From Planctomycetota bacterium (GTDB lineage: Bacteria; Planctomycetota; Planctomycetia; Pirellulales; Pirellulaceae), in assembly GCA_963204915.1 (NCBI GenBank), contig CAUJHS010000082.1:186001-250000 (forward strand): DNA of 64,000 nucleotides. The letters are read 5' to 3'. Positions 18,681 through 27,978 of the stretch are shown in pieces. The position numbers were made by a program, and so were the translations under genes. Each line of letters begins with the position of its first letter. Position 1 is the stretch's first letter. The notes under the pieces were generated by a model, which saw only the letters and a list, made by a program, of their open reading frames with translations, had not been told where the DNA came from and searched no databases.

Positions 18681-20678
18681 CTACGTCATGATTGACGCAC
18701 TCTCGTTCGACAACAAGGCCTGAAGCTGCGCGGGTTCGATGGGCTTGACCAGGTGGTGATCGAAACCCGCCGTTTTCGTGCGACGCCGATCCTCAGCTTG
18801 TCCCCACCCAGTAAGCGCAATCAAGATGATGTCTTGCCCCCACGGCTGCCGGCGAATCGACTGGGCGACGGCGTATCCATCCAGGTCGGGCATGCCCAAG
18901 TCAAGGATCATCACGTCGGGCTGGAATGCAGCAGCGGCCTCCAAACCTTGGGTCCCATCGTACGCCGTGCGCACTTCGTGCCCCAACATTTGCACGACGC
19001 GGCCAAGCATGTCGGCCGCGGCGCGGTTATCGTCAACAACCAGCACCCGTTGTTTTTTGTGCGGCCCCGCCGGCACATCGCACAGCGGCAAAGCACGCTC
19101 GCCTTCGACCTCATCCCGCCAGATGGGTAATCGAACGATGAACTCACTTCCCTGATTCTCGCCCGCGCTGTGAACTTCGACCGTTCCGCCGTGCAAATCG
19201 ACGAGCGACTTCACTAGCGTCAGGCCAATCCCTAGGCCGCGATACCCCTTCTCCAATGAACGATCAATTTGGGTGAACATCTCAAAAATGCGATCCTGCA
19301 TTTCCTGCGGAATACCCACCCCGGTGTCTTTTACGGAGATCGTCGCACATTGGTCTTGTTGCTCCGCGGTTAAGCGAATGACGCCGCGATCGGGAGTGTA
19401 CCGGGCGGCATTGTTCAACAGATTCGACACCACCTGCGCCAGCCGGTGCGGATCAGCGTTGAGGTATACGGGTTCCGGCGCCACCGACACGAGCAATTGA
19501 TGGCCCGCTTCATCGATGAACGGCCGACTTGCCTCCACCGCGCTTTGAATCACTTCGCTTAGTTCCACGCGCCGCGGGCGCAACTCTAATTTGCCGCGTG
19601 TGATACGCGAGACTTCCAACAGATCATCCACCAATCGCACCAATTGCTCCACTTGGCGCTCCATCGTAGCCCGAACTTCCTGGACAATTTCAGGGTTATC
19701 CGCGGCCAGTTTCATCACTTCCAAACCAGTGCGCACTGGCGCCAAAGGGTTGCGCAACTCGTGCGCCAGAATGGCAAGGAACTCGTCTTTCCGACGATCC
19801 GCGACGCGCAACTCCTCGACCAGGTTTTGTATGCGCTGCTGGGTTTCGCGTTCTTGGGTCGTGTCTCGCACCGTGCCAATGAACCGTACCGCGCGGCGGG
19901 CGTCTCCTTCGCCATCAAAGAACGCCTTGCCCTTGGCGACAATCCAGCGCACCGTGCCGTCGGGCCACTGAGCACGGTAGGAGATTTCGTATTGACCGTC
20001 GCTGGTGGGCTGCAGCGACGCCTTTACCGCGCGATCCGCCCTCTGTCGATCGTCAGGATGTAAACGGTCAAGGAAAATCGCATAACTGACCTCGGCGTCC
20101 GGAGTTAAGCCAAACATGGCTTTACATCGTTCGGACCACTGAAGCGTTTGCGCGACGGGATTGAAGTCCCAGGCGCCAATATCGGCCGACTCGACCGCCA
20201 TTCGAAACCGCGCTTCGCTTGCACGCAGTTCATCGTTCGCCCATTTCAACTCGGCAGTGCGCTGTTCCACGCGGCGCTCGAGTTCCTGTCGACTGCGCCA
20301 GCGCTCGCGGGCGTAACGAATTGAACGTTCGAGCAAAGTGGCGTCTAATCGCCCTTTTTCTAAATAGTCGGATACTCCGGCTTCCGCCGCTTCGATATCA
20401 ATCTCGCGTTCGCCTTGCCCGGTGAGCAAGATCGTTGGCATGGCGGCCCCAAACGCAGACGCTTCCCGCAAGAGTTCAACGCCCGTGCGACTTCCCAATC
20501 GGTAGTCGAGCAGGCATAGGTCGTACTCCTGGCGGCGCATGGCTTGCAGCCCCGACTCGAAATCCGAGGCCCAATCCAGCTTATGGCCCCCGTTCATATC
20601 GGCGAACAATTCGCGCGTGAGGAGATAATCGTCCTCGTCATCTTCAATTAGCAGCACACGCAAGGGCTTACCAGTCAC
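18681..20678 (-). CDS. Hybrid histidine kinase, REC-PAS-HisKA-HATPase-REC
   Basis: About 665 residues and soluble. Order: receiver 1 (LLIEDDEDDYLL, phospho-Asp in LCLLDYRLGSR), coiled linker, PAS (ADIGAWDFNPVAQTL to the PAC segment FIGTVRDTTQ), H-box LAILAHELRNPLAPV, HATPase (NLLNNAARYTPD, DTGVGIP, GLGIGLTLV) and receiver 2 (VLVVDDNRAAADML, phospho-Asp in VMILDLGMPDLDG). Being flanked by two receivers, it can act as a relay hub. GTG at 20678 has GGAG 6 nt upstream and is preferred; another GTG at 20708 extends the frame by ten codons. It follows a single-domain regulator and a CHASE3 kinase on the same strand and is followed 20 bp later by the signal-peptide ATG of the glycosidase-like gene. 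Confidence 0.9.
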   Translation of the reverse strand: MTGKPLRVLLIEDDEDDYLLTRELFADMNGGHKLDWASDFESGLQAMRRQEYDLCLLDYRLGSRTGVELLREASAFGAAMPTILLTGQGEREIDIEAAEAGVSDYLEKGRLDATLLERSIRYARERWRSRQELERRVEQRTAELKWANDELRASEARFRMAVESADIGAWDFNPVAQTLQWSERCKAMFGLTPDAEVSYAIFLDRLHPDDRQRADRAVKASLQPTSDGQYEISYRAQWPDGTVRWIVAKGKAFFDGEGDARRAVRFIGTVRDTTQERETQQRIQNLVEELRVADRRKDEFLAILAHELRNPLAPVRTGLEVMKLAADNPEIVQEVRATMERQVEQLVRLVDDLLEVSRITRGKLELRPRRVELSEVIQSAVEASRPFIDEAGHQLLVSVAPEPVYLNADPHRLAQVVSNLLNNAARYTPDRGVIRLTAEQQDQCATISVKDTGVGIPQEMQDRIFEMFTQIDRSLEKGYRGLGIGLTLVKSLVDLHGGTVEVHSAGENQGSEFIVRLPIWRDEVEGERALPLCDVPAGPHKKQRVLVVDDNRAAADMLGRVVQMLGHEVRTAYDGTQGLEAAAAFQPDVMILDLGMPDLDGYAVAQSIRRQPWGQDIILIALTGWGQAEDRRRTKTAGFDHHLVKPIEPAQLQALLSNESASIMT

Positions 20679-20765
20679 AACTGTCTCCGAAAGTGGGTTC
20701 AGACACACCGCGCTGCGTCAGCGCTACGAGCCTCAACCGTCGGGGCAGGGTTAGGTACGGCGCGA

Positions 20766-21233
20766 TCATTCGCCGTTGGCCTCGCTGGGAAGTTCAACGA
20801 TTTCCAGCCAGTATTTACCAAGGGTCCGAATTACCTCGGCCAGGCCGGTGAAGGTGACAGGTTTGGTAATGTACGACGCCGCGGAGAGCTCATAAATGCG
20901 CTCAATGTCTTCTTCCGCCTTGGATGTGGTCATGACTACGACGCGAATACTCTTGAGCTTGGGGTCGTTCTTGATTTCGCGTAACGCTTCCCGGCCGTCC
21001 ATCTTGGGCATATTCAAATCGAGCAGAATCAAGCCGGGCCGCGGCGAAGTGGCCGGGTCGCTAAACTTGCCGCGCCGACAAAGATAATCCATCAGTTCTT
21101 CGCCGTCTTCCACAAACCGTAAGTCGTTGGCGAGCCGGCTTTCTTCGAACGCCTCTTTGGTCATTTGGCGGTCGTCGGCATCGTCGTCGGCCATCAAAAT
21201 GGTAATCGGCTTGCCGGTCTTAGTTTGTGTCAT
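20766..21233 (-). CDS. Single-domain response regulator, Rcp1-like
   Basis: This 155-residue protein is a lone receiver: ILMADDDADDRQM (acidic pocket), phospho-Asp in LILLDLNMPKMDG, Thr/Ser switch VVVMTTSKAEED and Lys in YITKPVTF. The insert LMDYLCRRGKFSD after helix 2 is typical of Rcp1-type partners of phytochrome-like kinases. No output domain is present, so it probably shuttles phosphate to the hybrid kinase or binds a protein target. The ATG at 21233 overlaps the end of the upstream kinase gene by 14 bp, which points to translational coupling; an in-frame GTG at 21248 is a second possible start. Confidence 0.9.
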   Translation of the reverse strand: MTQTKTGKPITILMADDDADDRQMTKEAFEESRLANDLRFVEDGEELMDYLCRRGKFSDPATSPRPGLILLDLNMPKMDGREALREIKNDPKLKSIRVVVMTTSKAEEDIERIYELSAASYITKPVTFTGLAEVIRTLGKYWLEIVELPSEANGE

Positions 21234-23973
21234 CGTGGCTTTCGTCACTCTCGTGTGGGGTGGGTTGCTGCAAGGGGAGGGTAATCAGGAACGTCGCGCC
21301 CTCGCCGGGGGAACTGCGCGCGGTGATGCTTCCGTTGTGGCGCTGGACAATCTTGCGGCAGATCGCCAGTCCCATGCCCGTCCCCTCATATTCTAAACGA
21401 CCATGGAGTCGCTGAAAGACCTCAAAGATGCGATCGAGGTATTTCTCGTCGAATCCGATGCCGTTGTCCTGAACCGCCACTTCCACGGAAGGAGCCGGCT
21501 CTCGCAAGGTTTCTTCGTTCTCCGACGAATTCGCTTGCCGCATTTCCAGCTCGGCCGGCTCCAAGATGCGGGCCGAGACACGAACCACGGGAGGCGTGCC
21601 GGGCTTTTGGAACTTCAGTCCATTGGCAATGAGGTTTTGCAGCAATTGGCGCATTTGCAGGCGGTCTGCATCGAGCGTTGGTAATTCGCCTATTTCAACC
21701 TGGCCGCCAGCCTGTTGAAGTCGCCCCTCAAGGTCCGAAACCACATCGTGCGCCACCTCGTTCAGATCAACGGGCTCAAACGGTTGGGCTTTGGTCGTTA
21801 CGCGAGAGAACGAGAGCAAATCGTCGATCAAGCGGCGCATCCGCGAAGCCGCCGTTTGCATGCGTAATACGTAGTCGCGGCCCGTTTCATCTAAGGCGGC
21901 GACGTATTTTGCTTGCAAACGGTCGCCAAATGCTTGAATCTTGCGAAGCGGTTCTTGCAAATCATGTGAGGCGACCGAAGCGAATTGCTCTAATTCTCGG
22001 TTGCTGCGCTGCAGCGCTTCGTTGGTTTTCGTGAGTTTCGCGGTGCGTTCCTGGACGCGCTGTTCGAGCCGTTCATTCGTGCTGAGCAATTCCTGCTGGG
22101 TCAGATGCAGCCGAATGCCGGCTGCGACCTCTTGTGCGATCGACGCCATCGCGTCCAGCGTGGTCGATGAGAGCGGTCGTCGACTGAACATCGCCATGAC
22201 ACCGACGAGTTCATGATCCAGCACCAGGGGGAAACCAGCGAATGCGACGAGGCCTTCGCGCTGCGCCCACTCCTGCTCGGGCACTTGCGGGTCGCCAATC
22301 ACCTGATTGGTTACATGTGGTTGGCGTTCTTGCGCGATGCGTCCAATTTTGAACTTTCCCACCGGTACGCGCGCATGCCCACCGTCGATATGCGTATACA
22401 AGCCGGCGCTGGCTTGAAGTTCGAGCACGTTCTCTTCTGCGTGCAATGTCCACACGCGCGCAAAGGCGGCGTCAAGCCGGTGCACGATCGCCTCCGAACA
22501 GCTTTGCAGCATGTCGCGTAACGTTTCGCCCTGCGTCAGCGCGGCGCCCACTTCGGCCCGTAGCGCCAGCAGTTGCATTCGTTCAGCAAGCGCCGCTTCG
22601 GTTTGTTTGCGGTCCGAAATATCTCGCAAAAAACCAGTGAATAACGGCGGATGGTGGCTGATTTGCGCGATGGCGATTTCGATCGGAAACTCCTCGCCCG
22701 AGTTGCGGAGCGCAGAAAATTCTAATCTTTGATTCAAAATCGGCCCGTCGCCGGTCGCAACACAACGAACCAAGGCTTTCCGGTGTCGCTCTCGATACGC
22801 TGGTGGAATCAGGATCTCGGCCGCCTCGCGACCTAAGACCGTTTCTTTGGTCGTTTCGAAGATTTGCTCGGCCGCCCGGTTGAACTCGACGATGTTCCCC
22901 GCATGATCGATGGTGATCACGCCATCCAGAGCAGCGTTCACGACGGCCGCCTTGCGCGCTTCGCTTGCTTGCAAAGCGCGCTCCGCCTCGCGCCGGTTCG
23001 CCACATCCCGGAAAATGAGCACAACCCCACGCAATCGGCCGCGCTCGCCGCGTATCGGGGCGGCGCTATCGTCAATCGGGCGATGCATTCCGCCCTTGGT
23101 GATGAGCGCCGTGTGATTCGCCAGCCCTACAACGATGCCTTCGCGCAGCACTTTCGCGACGGGGCTTTCGACTGGTTTCAATGACTCTTCATTCACAATA
23201 CGGAAGACGTCTTCGAGCGGCCGTTCGTGGGACTCCGTGTTCGTCCAACCCGTCAGTGCTTCCGCTACGGGGTTCAAGTACGTAATGCGCCCTTGCGTGT
23301 CCGTTGTGATGACTGCATCTCCAATACTGGACAACGTCACGCGCAGGGTTTCTTCCGTTTGAATAATTCCGCGCGACACGACCCCGCTGGTTGCAGCCGC
23401 GGTAACTAATCCGACAACGAACAGCGCCACGGTAAACGCCAACAACGACTGGGCTATGCCGCGGGTCTGAATGCGCTGCGGGGCGAGTTCTTGCGCATTG
23501 ATATTCTCCAGTTCATCTTGGATCAAATCCGCCAGCGTAATGCGCTGATCCACCAGGAGCTTAAAGTCGTCCAGCCAAGGTTCGCCTTGATCGCGCCGCT
23601 CCAAAAGACGTTGTCCCAAATCGTGAAACTCGCCAAACTGGGTTGCGATCTGTTCACCGGCGTTTCGCCGGCGCGGCGTGACGGCCAAACTTCGGTACGT
23701 CTTGAGATGTTGATAAAATTGGACCGTTTCGTCGTCGAAGCGTTGGCGGCTGCGTACTTCTTGCGTGTGAAGGTAATTTGATACCGCGGCGCCAACTCCG
23801 TTCGCCCGAAACGCCATGCCACTAACCGCGTCATTGAGCGGTCCGGCCGAGAGCGTCAATTGCCGCACCTCAGCGTCCAGCGCTCGCAGCCAATAAATTT
23901 GCGGGACGACGATCAACACCAACACGGCGATGACAACGCCAAACCCCAGCCAAAGTTTCGTGGTGGTGCTCAT
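21220..23973 (-). CDS. Membrane sensor histidine kinase, CHASE3-PAS-PAS-GAF-HisKA-HATPase
   Basis: This 917-residue kinase has TM1 (about 7-28), a helical periplasmic CHASE3-like domain (about 35-175), TM2 (about 178-200), PAS 1 (ITYLNPVAEALTGW), PAS 2 (IVEFNRAAEQIFETT), GAF (about 475-620; GLVAFAGFPLVLDHELVGVMAMF), a coiled coil and the H-box FASVASHDLQEPLRKI, which belongs to the phytochrome-like group. HATPase boxes are NLIANGLKFQKPG, DNGIGFD and GTGMGLAI. The PAS/PAC ends FRDVANRREAE and LRDISDRKQTE are clear. The cognate receiver is most likely the overlapping Rcp1-like gene downstream. The input signal is unknown; CHASE3 domains sense extracytoplasmic cues. About 250 bp upstream lies a strong inverted repeat that may be regulatory. 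Confidence 0.92.
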   Translation of the reverse strand: MSTTTKLWLGFGVVIAVLVLIVVPQIYWLRALDAEVRQLTLSAGPLNDAVSGMAFRANGVGAAVSNYLHTQEVRSRQRFDDETVQFYQHLKTYRSLAVTPRRRNAGEQIATQFGEFHDLGQRLLERRDQGEPWLDDFKLLVDQRITLADLIQDELENINAQELAPQRIQTRGIAQSLLAFTVALFVVGLVTAAATSGVVSRGIIQTEETLRVTLSSIGDAVITTDTQGRITYLNPVAEALTGWTNTESHERPLEDVFRIVNEESLKPVESPVAKVLREGIVVGLANHTALITKGGMHRPIDDSAAPIRGERGRLRGVVLIFRDVANRREAERALQASEARKAAVVNAALDGVITIDHAGNIVEFNRAAEQIFETTKETVLGREAAEILIPPAYRERHRKALVRCVATGDGPILNQRLEFSALRNSGEEFPIEIAIAQISHHPPLFTGFLRDISDRKQTEAALAERMQLLALRAEVGAALTQGETLRDMLQSCSEAIVHRLDAAFARVWTLHAEENVLELQASAGLYTHIDGGHARVPVGKFKIGRIAQERQPHVTNQVIGDPQVPEQEWAQREGLVAFAGFPLVLDHELVGVMAMFSRRPLSSTTLDAMASIAQEVAAGIRLHLTQQELLSTNERLEQRVQERTAKLTKTNEALQRSNRELEQFASVASHDLQEPLRKIQAFGDRLQAKYVAALDETGRDYVLRMQTAASRMRRLIDDLLSFSRVTTKAQPFEPVDLNEVAHDVVSDLEGRLQQAGGQVEIGELPTLDADRLQMRQLLQNLIANGLKFQKPGTPPVVRVSARILEPAELEMRQANSSENEETLREPAPSVEVAVQDNGIGFDEKYLDRIFEVFQRLHGRLEYEGTGMGLAICRKIVQRHNGSITARSSPGEGATFLITLPLQQPTPHESDESHDDTN

Positions 23974-24302
23974 CGTCGAGTTGGTGTGGCTTGAGGATGC
24001 CGCGGAACCGAACGAACAGCGAAGCCGTCTGTTTCCGCACCGCGATTCGAGGGGCGTTCACGTCGGCGGAGAGAGTCGCACCGGTCTTGCCCGAAGGTTG
24101 GCGAACCCTAACCGATCGACGCAAAATGAAATCCGTCAAGAACTTAGGGGACCGCTTCAACTTAACTGACGGAGCGGGACTCTCGGCGGGGATCGTGTAG
24201 GTGCTTGTGAAAGCGGCATTGGCAAACTTAAACCCCATTGCTGCAGTGATTTACAGCGACCTGCCCGTTAACACGATCGCTCACGAACTTTAGCAAGTAT
24301 CA

Positions 24303-24331
24303 CGCTGATTGACCCACTGTGTCAATCAGTG
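24303..24331 (-). repeat. Inverted repeat downstream of kdp operon
   Basis: Arms CTGATTGAC (24305-24313) and GTCAATCAG (24321-24329) are a perfect 9-bp match around a 7-nt centre, extended to 11 bp by one wobble and one C-G pair. No T-tract follows on either strand. It may end or protect the kdp message, or be an operator for the divergent side; no transposase lies next to it. Confidence 0.55.
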
Positions 24332-24414
24332 GCGGCTTATGCAGTCTCTTTCGACATTCAATCCAGAAACCGGCAGAAACCGCACCTTTGCTGAAGCGGC
24401 ATGAAAGGTAAGAA

Positions 24415-24534
24415 CTACGTAATCGGCTGCCCAGGATGGCTCGACGCATAGGGCGGCTTGTAGGTCACGTCGATCATGATCGCCGGAGAAAGGCCCTCGA
24501 GTCGTAGCAGACTCAGAAGAGACGTTGGAGTCAT
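24415..24534 (-). CDS. Possible 39-residue protein after kdpE
   Basis: A short frame starts 48 bp beyond the kdpE stop with AGGAG 9 nt before its ATG. The product starts MTPTSLLSLLRLEGLSPA and has a polar tail with YKPPYASSHPGQ. I recognise nothing in it. The good ribosome site and the position at the end of the kdp operon favour a real gene; its small size makes chance equally possible. It could also be the remnant of a longer gene broken at the edge of the imported block. Confidence 0.3.
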   Translation of the reverse strand: MTPTSLLSLLRLEGLSPAIMIDVTYKPPYASSHPGQPIT

Positions 24535-24582
24535 GCCTGATTGCTCCTGTCAGCGGTACGTGAACCAGCCAAGTGATTGCTG

Positions 24583-25275
24583 TTACTCAGCGGCGAACCG
24601 ATATCCCACGCCTTGTTCAGTTAGGATGTAGCGGGGACGAGCCGCGTTGTCTTCGAGTTTCCGTCGCATGCTGGCGACGAACACCCGGAGGTAATGGTTC
24701 TCCTGGGAGTCCTGCGGCCCCCATACTTCTCGCAGCAGGAACCGGTGCGTCAGCACTTTTCCGGCGTGTTTGACCATCGTTACGAGGAGTTTGTACTCCA
24801 GCGGCGTCAGGTGAACCTCGTCGCCGTTGCGGTACACGAGCCGGGCGGCCAGATCGACACGGATATCACCAATGGTTACGGTCATCGCTTCCGGGCCAAC
24901 TTGGTGAGCGTGACGGATGGCCGTTCGCATTCTGGCGAGAAGTTCTCCCACGCCAAACGGTTTCGTGACGTAGTCGTCAGCCCCGCTGTCAAGCGCCGTG
25001 ATCTTCTGCGACTCCTGATCTCGTGCGGAGAGGACGATAATGGGGGACGTATACCACTCTCGCAGCCTCTTCAGCACGTCTTGTCCATCGAGGTCGGGAA
25101 GACCGAGATCGAGAATCACGAGGTCGGGCGGCTGGGCCGCCGCCATTCGCAATCCCTCTTCACCGGAAATGGCTTCGCTGACCCGATAACCCTGGTTCGA
25201 CAACGATGCCTTCAAGAACCTGCGGATCGGTTGCTCATCTTCGATGATCAAAATGTGATGGCCGTTGGCTTGCAT
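24583..25275 (-). CDS. kdpE: KdpE response regulator
   Basis: This 230-residue OmpR-family regulator turns on the kdp operon when phosphorylated by KdpD under potassium limitation or osmotic upshift. Receiver: ILIIEDEQPIRRFL, phospho-Asp in VILDLGLPDLDG, switch IIVLSARD, Lys in YVTKPF. C-terminal winged helix: HLTPLEYKLLVTMVKHAGKV, with the recognition helix in LRVFVASMRRKLE. The length is standard. Its ATG is 4 bp after the kdpD stop, so the two are co-translated. Direct recognition is strong because the complete kdp set precedes it. Confidence 0.96.
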   Translation of the reverse strand: MQANGHHILIIEDEQPIRRFLKASLSNQGYRVSEAISGEEGLRMAAAQPPDLVILDLGLPDLDGQDVLKRLREWYTSPIIVLSARDQESQKITALDSGADDYVTKPFGVGELLARMRTAIRHAHQVGPEAMTVTIGDIRVDLAARLVYRNGDEVHLTPLEYKLLVTMVKHAGKVLTHRFLLREVWGPQDSQENHYLRVFVASMRRKLEDNAARPRYILTEQGVGYRFAAE

Positions 25276-25279
25276 AGCC

Positions 25280-27970
25280 CTATTCTACCACGACCCGCGG
25301 CGCATCCTTCGGAAGCGGCAACCGGATCACAAATTCGGCGCCGCCGCCGGGGCGATTGGCGGCGACGATTGTGCCGCTGTGGGCTTTAATGATGGCTCGA
25401 CAGATGGCAAGTCCGAGGCCACTCCCTCGACCGCCATCCGCGGTTGATGATGCTCGATAGAACTTGTCGAAGATTCGCTCTTCGGCGCCGGCGGGCAGAC
25501 CCGGTCCATTGTCTGAGATGGCGATACGCACCTGCTTGCCATCGAGCGCCGCTCTGATCGTCAATTCGGTTCCTTCTGGCGTGTAGCGAGCCGCGTTCTC
25601 GAAGAGATTGACGAAGACCTGCTCCATAAGAAGACCGTCCACGTACAAGAGAGGCAGATCGTTGGGCAGATGGACGGCAACCTCGTGTCGAGCCAGTTCA
25701 CGACGAGTACGATGGAGCGCGGAACCAACAAGCTCTTCCAAGACATGCCATTGGCAATTTGGAGTCGCCGCCCCTGCCTCCAGCTTCGACATCTGAAGAA
25801 TGTTTTCGAGTAGACGATTGAGACGAGCCGCCTCATCGGCCACCGTTTCGAGCAACTGACGGCTTGTGTCTTCGTCGAGCGAAGAAGCTTCTAGCAGGCT
25901 ACTACTCGCCCCGGCAATGGCGGCGAGCGGTGTCTTCAGGTCGTGAGACACGCTGCTCAGCAGGCTGCTCCGAACCTGTTCGGCGTCTGCTTGGATGCGA
26001 GCGTTGGCGGCCTCAATCGCGAGTTGATCTCGTTCCAGAGCCAACGCCAGTTGGTTCGCACACGCATCCAAGAGGCGACGGAATTCCGGGTCGAGCAATC
26101 GCTCGGCGTCTGGCGCCCGAATGGCAATTGCACCGTGGGTGCCTTGCGAGCCTGTTAAGGGGAAGAACAGGGCCACCGCATTCGGGAGAGTATTCGTTCC
26201 GGCCCCTGCGACCTGATCGTGCTCAATCACCCACTGGGCCACGGGCAGGCTCACCGCATGCTTGGCAATTGTGGTGTCGTGTCCGAAAGCGAGTTCCGGC
26301 GAACTTGACGGCTGACGCAAGTAGATCGCCACTTCCCCGCCCAGCATCTCGGCAATCTTGCCGCCCGCCGCTCCCACCAGAAACACATTCCCGTACAACG
26401 AACTCAGTTGCTTCCCCAACTCGTAGAGGGCTGAAGTCCGCCGCTCCCGCTGGCGGGTGCTCTCAATCTGTGCTCGCAAGCGGGAAGTCAGTGTGCTGAT
26501 GACAAGACCGATGGTCAGCATGGCCGCAAACGTGACCACGTATTGCGTGTCGGCGACGGCGAACGTGTGGAACGGCGGAACGAAGAAGAAGTCGAACACG
26601 AGGACGGCCAGGATGCTTGCGAAAATCGCTGGCCCTCGTCCATAACGAAAGGCCGTCCAGGCGACCGCCGCCAGAAATAACATCACGGTATTCGCTTCAG
26701 CGTCAGCGAAATGCAGGAAGCGAAGCCCGTAAGCGATTAAGCCCGTTAGGCCGACAAGTCCAAACGCTAAGAAGTAGTGAAGTTTCGTCGCAGGCGAGGT
26801 TGTTGTACGAGCGGGAGCGTCTTCTGTCTGCTCTTCCTCGCCATGGATGACATACACGTCGATGTCGCCGCTGTTCTCCAATACGTCATCCACGACGGTG
26901 CCGAAGATCAGTCGTCGCCACCGTGGCTGGTTTGTCTTGCCGATCAGAATCTTGGTAACGTTTCGAGAACGGGCAAAGTCAAGAATCGTGTCGGTGACGT
27001 TCTGCCCGGCCAGAGTGGCCGTTTCCGCTCCTAACCGTTCGGCGAGTCGGAAATGTTGGCTGACCTGCTGCTTGGCAGGGGTGCTCGATGGTTCGCCAGT
27101 GAGATCAACGGAGACCGCCAGCCAGGGTGCATCCAGAGCCGCCGCCATCCGTCGAGCGGTGCGAATGACACGGGCGGTGGTGGGACTAGGCCCCACGCAT
27201 ACCAGCAGCCGCTCAGCAGTGGCCCACGGTTGGATGGCCGCCTTCTCTCGCCGGGCCGACTCAACATCGGTATGAATGCGACGAGCCGCTTGCCGCAATG
27301 AAAGTTCCCGGAGAGCGGTGAGGTTGGATTTCTGGAAGAAGTTTTGGATTGCTCGCTGAGCTTGTTCGGTAACGTAGACCTTGCCTGCCTTGAGCCGGAG
27401 CAGCAATTCTTCCGGCGTGATGTCCACAAGCTCTAGGTCGTCCGCCAAATCGAACGCTCGGTCGGGCACCGTCTCTCGAACGGTGACGCCAGTAATCTGC
27501 CCAATCACATCGTTGAGGCTCTCGATGTGCTGAACATTGAGCGTCGTCCAGACATTGATCCCCGCTTCAAGAAGCTCTTCCACATCCTGCCAGCGTTTCT
27601 CGTGTCGACAACCGACTGCGTTGGTATGAGCCAGTTCATCGACGAGAATCAGGTCGGGGCTACGGGCCAGGGCTGCGTCGACGTCAAAGTCTCGAAGCGT
27701 GACGCCACGATATTCGTACTCGCGCACCGGGAGGACTTCGAGACCGGAGAGCAACGCTTCCGTTTCCGGGCGACCATGCGGTTCGACATAACCGACGACG
27801 ACTTCTCGCCCTTCCGCTTTCGCACGTTGGGCGTTCTCCAGCATGGAATAGGTTTTTCCGACACCGGCGGCATACCCGAAGAACACCTTCAGCGAGCCAC
27901 GCTTGGCCTCGGCTTCTTCCGCCTGCACTTGGGCAAGCAGATCATCAGGATTGGGGCGAACATCGGGCAT
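25280..27970 (-). CDS. kdpD: KdpD sensor histidine kinase
   Basis: About 896 residues. N-terminal KdpD domain with Walker A GYAAGVGKTYSMLE and Walker B-like LILVDELAHTN, a Usp-like domain (about 245-370; LLVCVGPSPTTARVIRTA), four closely packed membrane segments (about 400-500), a GAF-like region, the H-box SSVSHDLKTPLAAIAG and HATPase boxes NLFENAARYTPEG, DNGPGLP and GSGLGLAI. It is an integral inner-membrane sensor of potassium and turgor, and kinase/phosphatase of KdpE. ATG 27970 is 8 bp after kdpC; a TTG at 27982 overlapping the kdpC stop is an alternative. All domains of full-length KdpD are present. Confidence 0.96.
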   Translation of the reverse strand: MPDVRPNPDDLLAQVQAEEAEAKRGSLKVFFGYAAGVGKTYSMLENAQRAKAEGREVVVGYVEPHGRPETEALLSGLEVLPVREYEYRGVTLRDFDVDAALARSPDLILVDELAHTNAVGCRHEKRWQDVEELLEAGINVWTTLNVQHIESLNDVIGQITGVTVRETVPDRAFDLADDLELVDITPEELLLRLKAGKVYVTEQAQRAIQNFFQKSNLTALRELSLRQAARRIHTDVESARREKAAIQPWATAERLLVCVGPSPTTARVIRTARRMAAALDAPWLAVSVDLTGEPSSTPAKQQVSQHFRLAERLGAETATLAGQNVTDTILDFARSRNVTKILIGKTNQPRWRRLIFGTVVDDVLENSGDIDVYVIHGEEEQTEDAPARTTTSPATKLHYFLAFGLVGLTGLIAYGLRFLHFADAEANTVMLFLAAVAWTAFRYGRGPAIFASILAVLVFDFFFVPPFHTFAVADTQYVVTFAAMLTIGLVISTLTSRLRAQIESTRQRERRTSALYELGKQLSSLYGNVFLVGAAGGKIAEMLGGEVAIYLRQPSSSPELAFGHDTTIAKHAVSLPVAQWVIEHDQVAGAGTNTLPNAVALFFPLTGSQGTHGAIAIRAPDAERLLDPEFRRLLDACANQLALALERDQLAIEAANARIQADAEQVRSSLLSSVSHDLKTPLAAIAGASSSLLEASSLDEDTSRQLLETVADEAARLNRLLENILQMSKLEAGAATPNCQWHVLEELVGSALHRTRRELARHEVAVHLPNDLPLLYVDGLLMEQVFVNLFENAARYTPEGTELTIRAALDGKQVRIAISDNGPGLPAGAEERIFDKFYRASSTADGGRGSGLGLAICRAIIKAHSGTIVAANRPGGGAEFVIRLPLPKDAPRVVVE

Positions 27971-27978
27971 TGACGGAC

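Larger units (their letters stand above)
23974..24582. other. Junction region between sensor-kinase gene and kdp block, 609 bp
   Basis: Apart from the inverted repeat at 24303-24331 and a possible 39-codon frame at 24415-24534, I see no gene here. The part next to the kinase (23974-24240) must carry its promoter. The longer frames here are shadows without ribosome sites or recognisable domains. CGCG tetramers, common to the left, become rare from about 24.2 kb onward, so this stretch probably includes the left edge of the kdp import. Confidence 0.5.

Noticed and set aside
24303-24331. Inverted repeat considered as a transposon end
   Set aside because: No transposase, no partner copy and no target duplication was seen.
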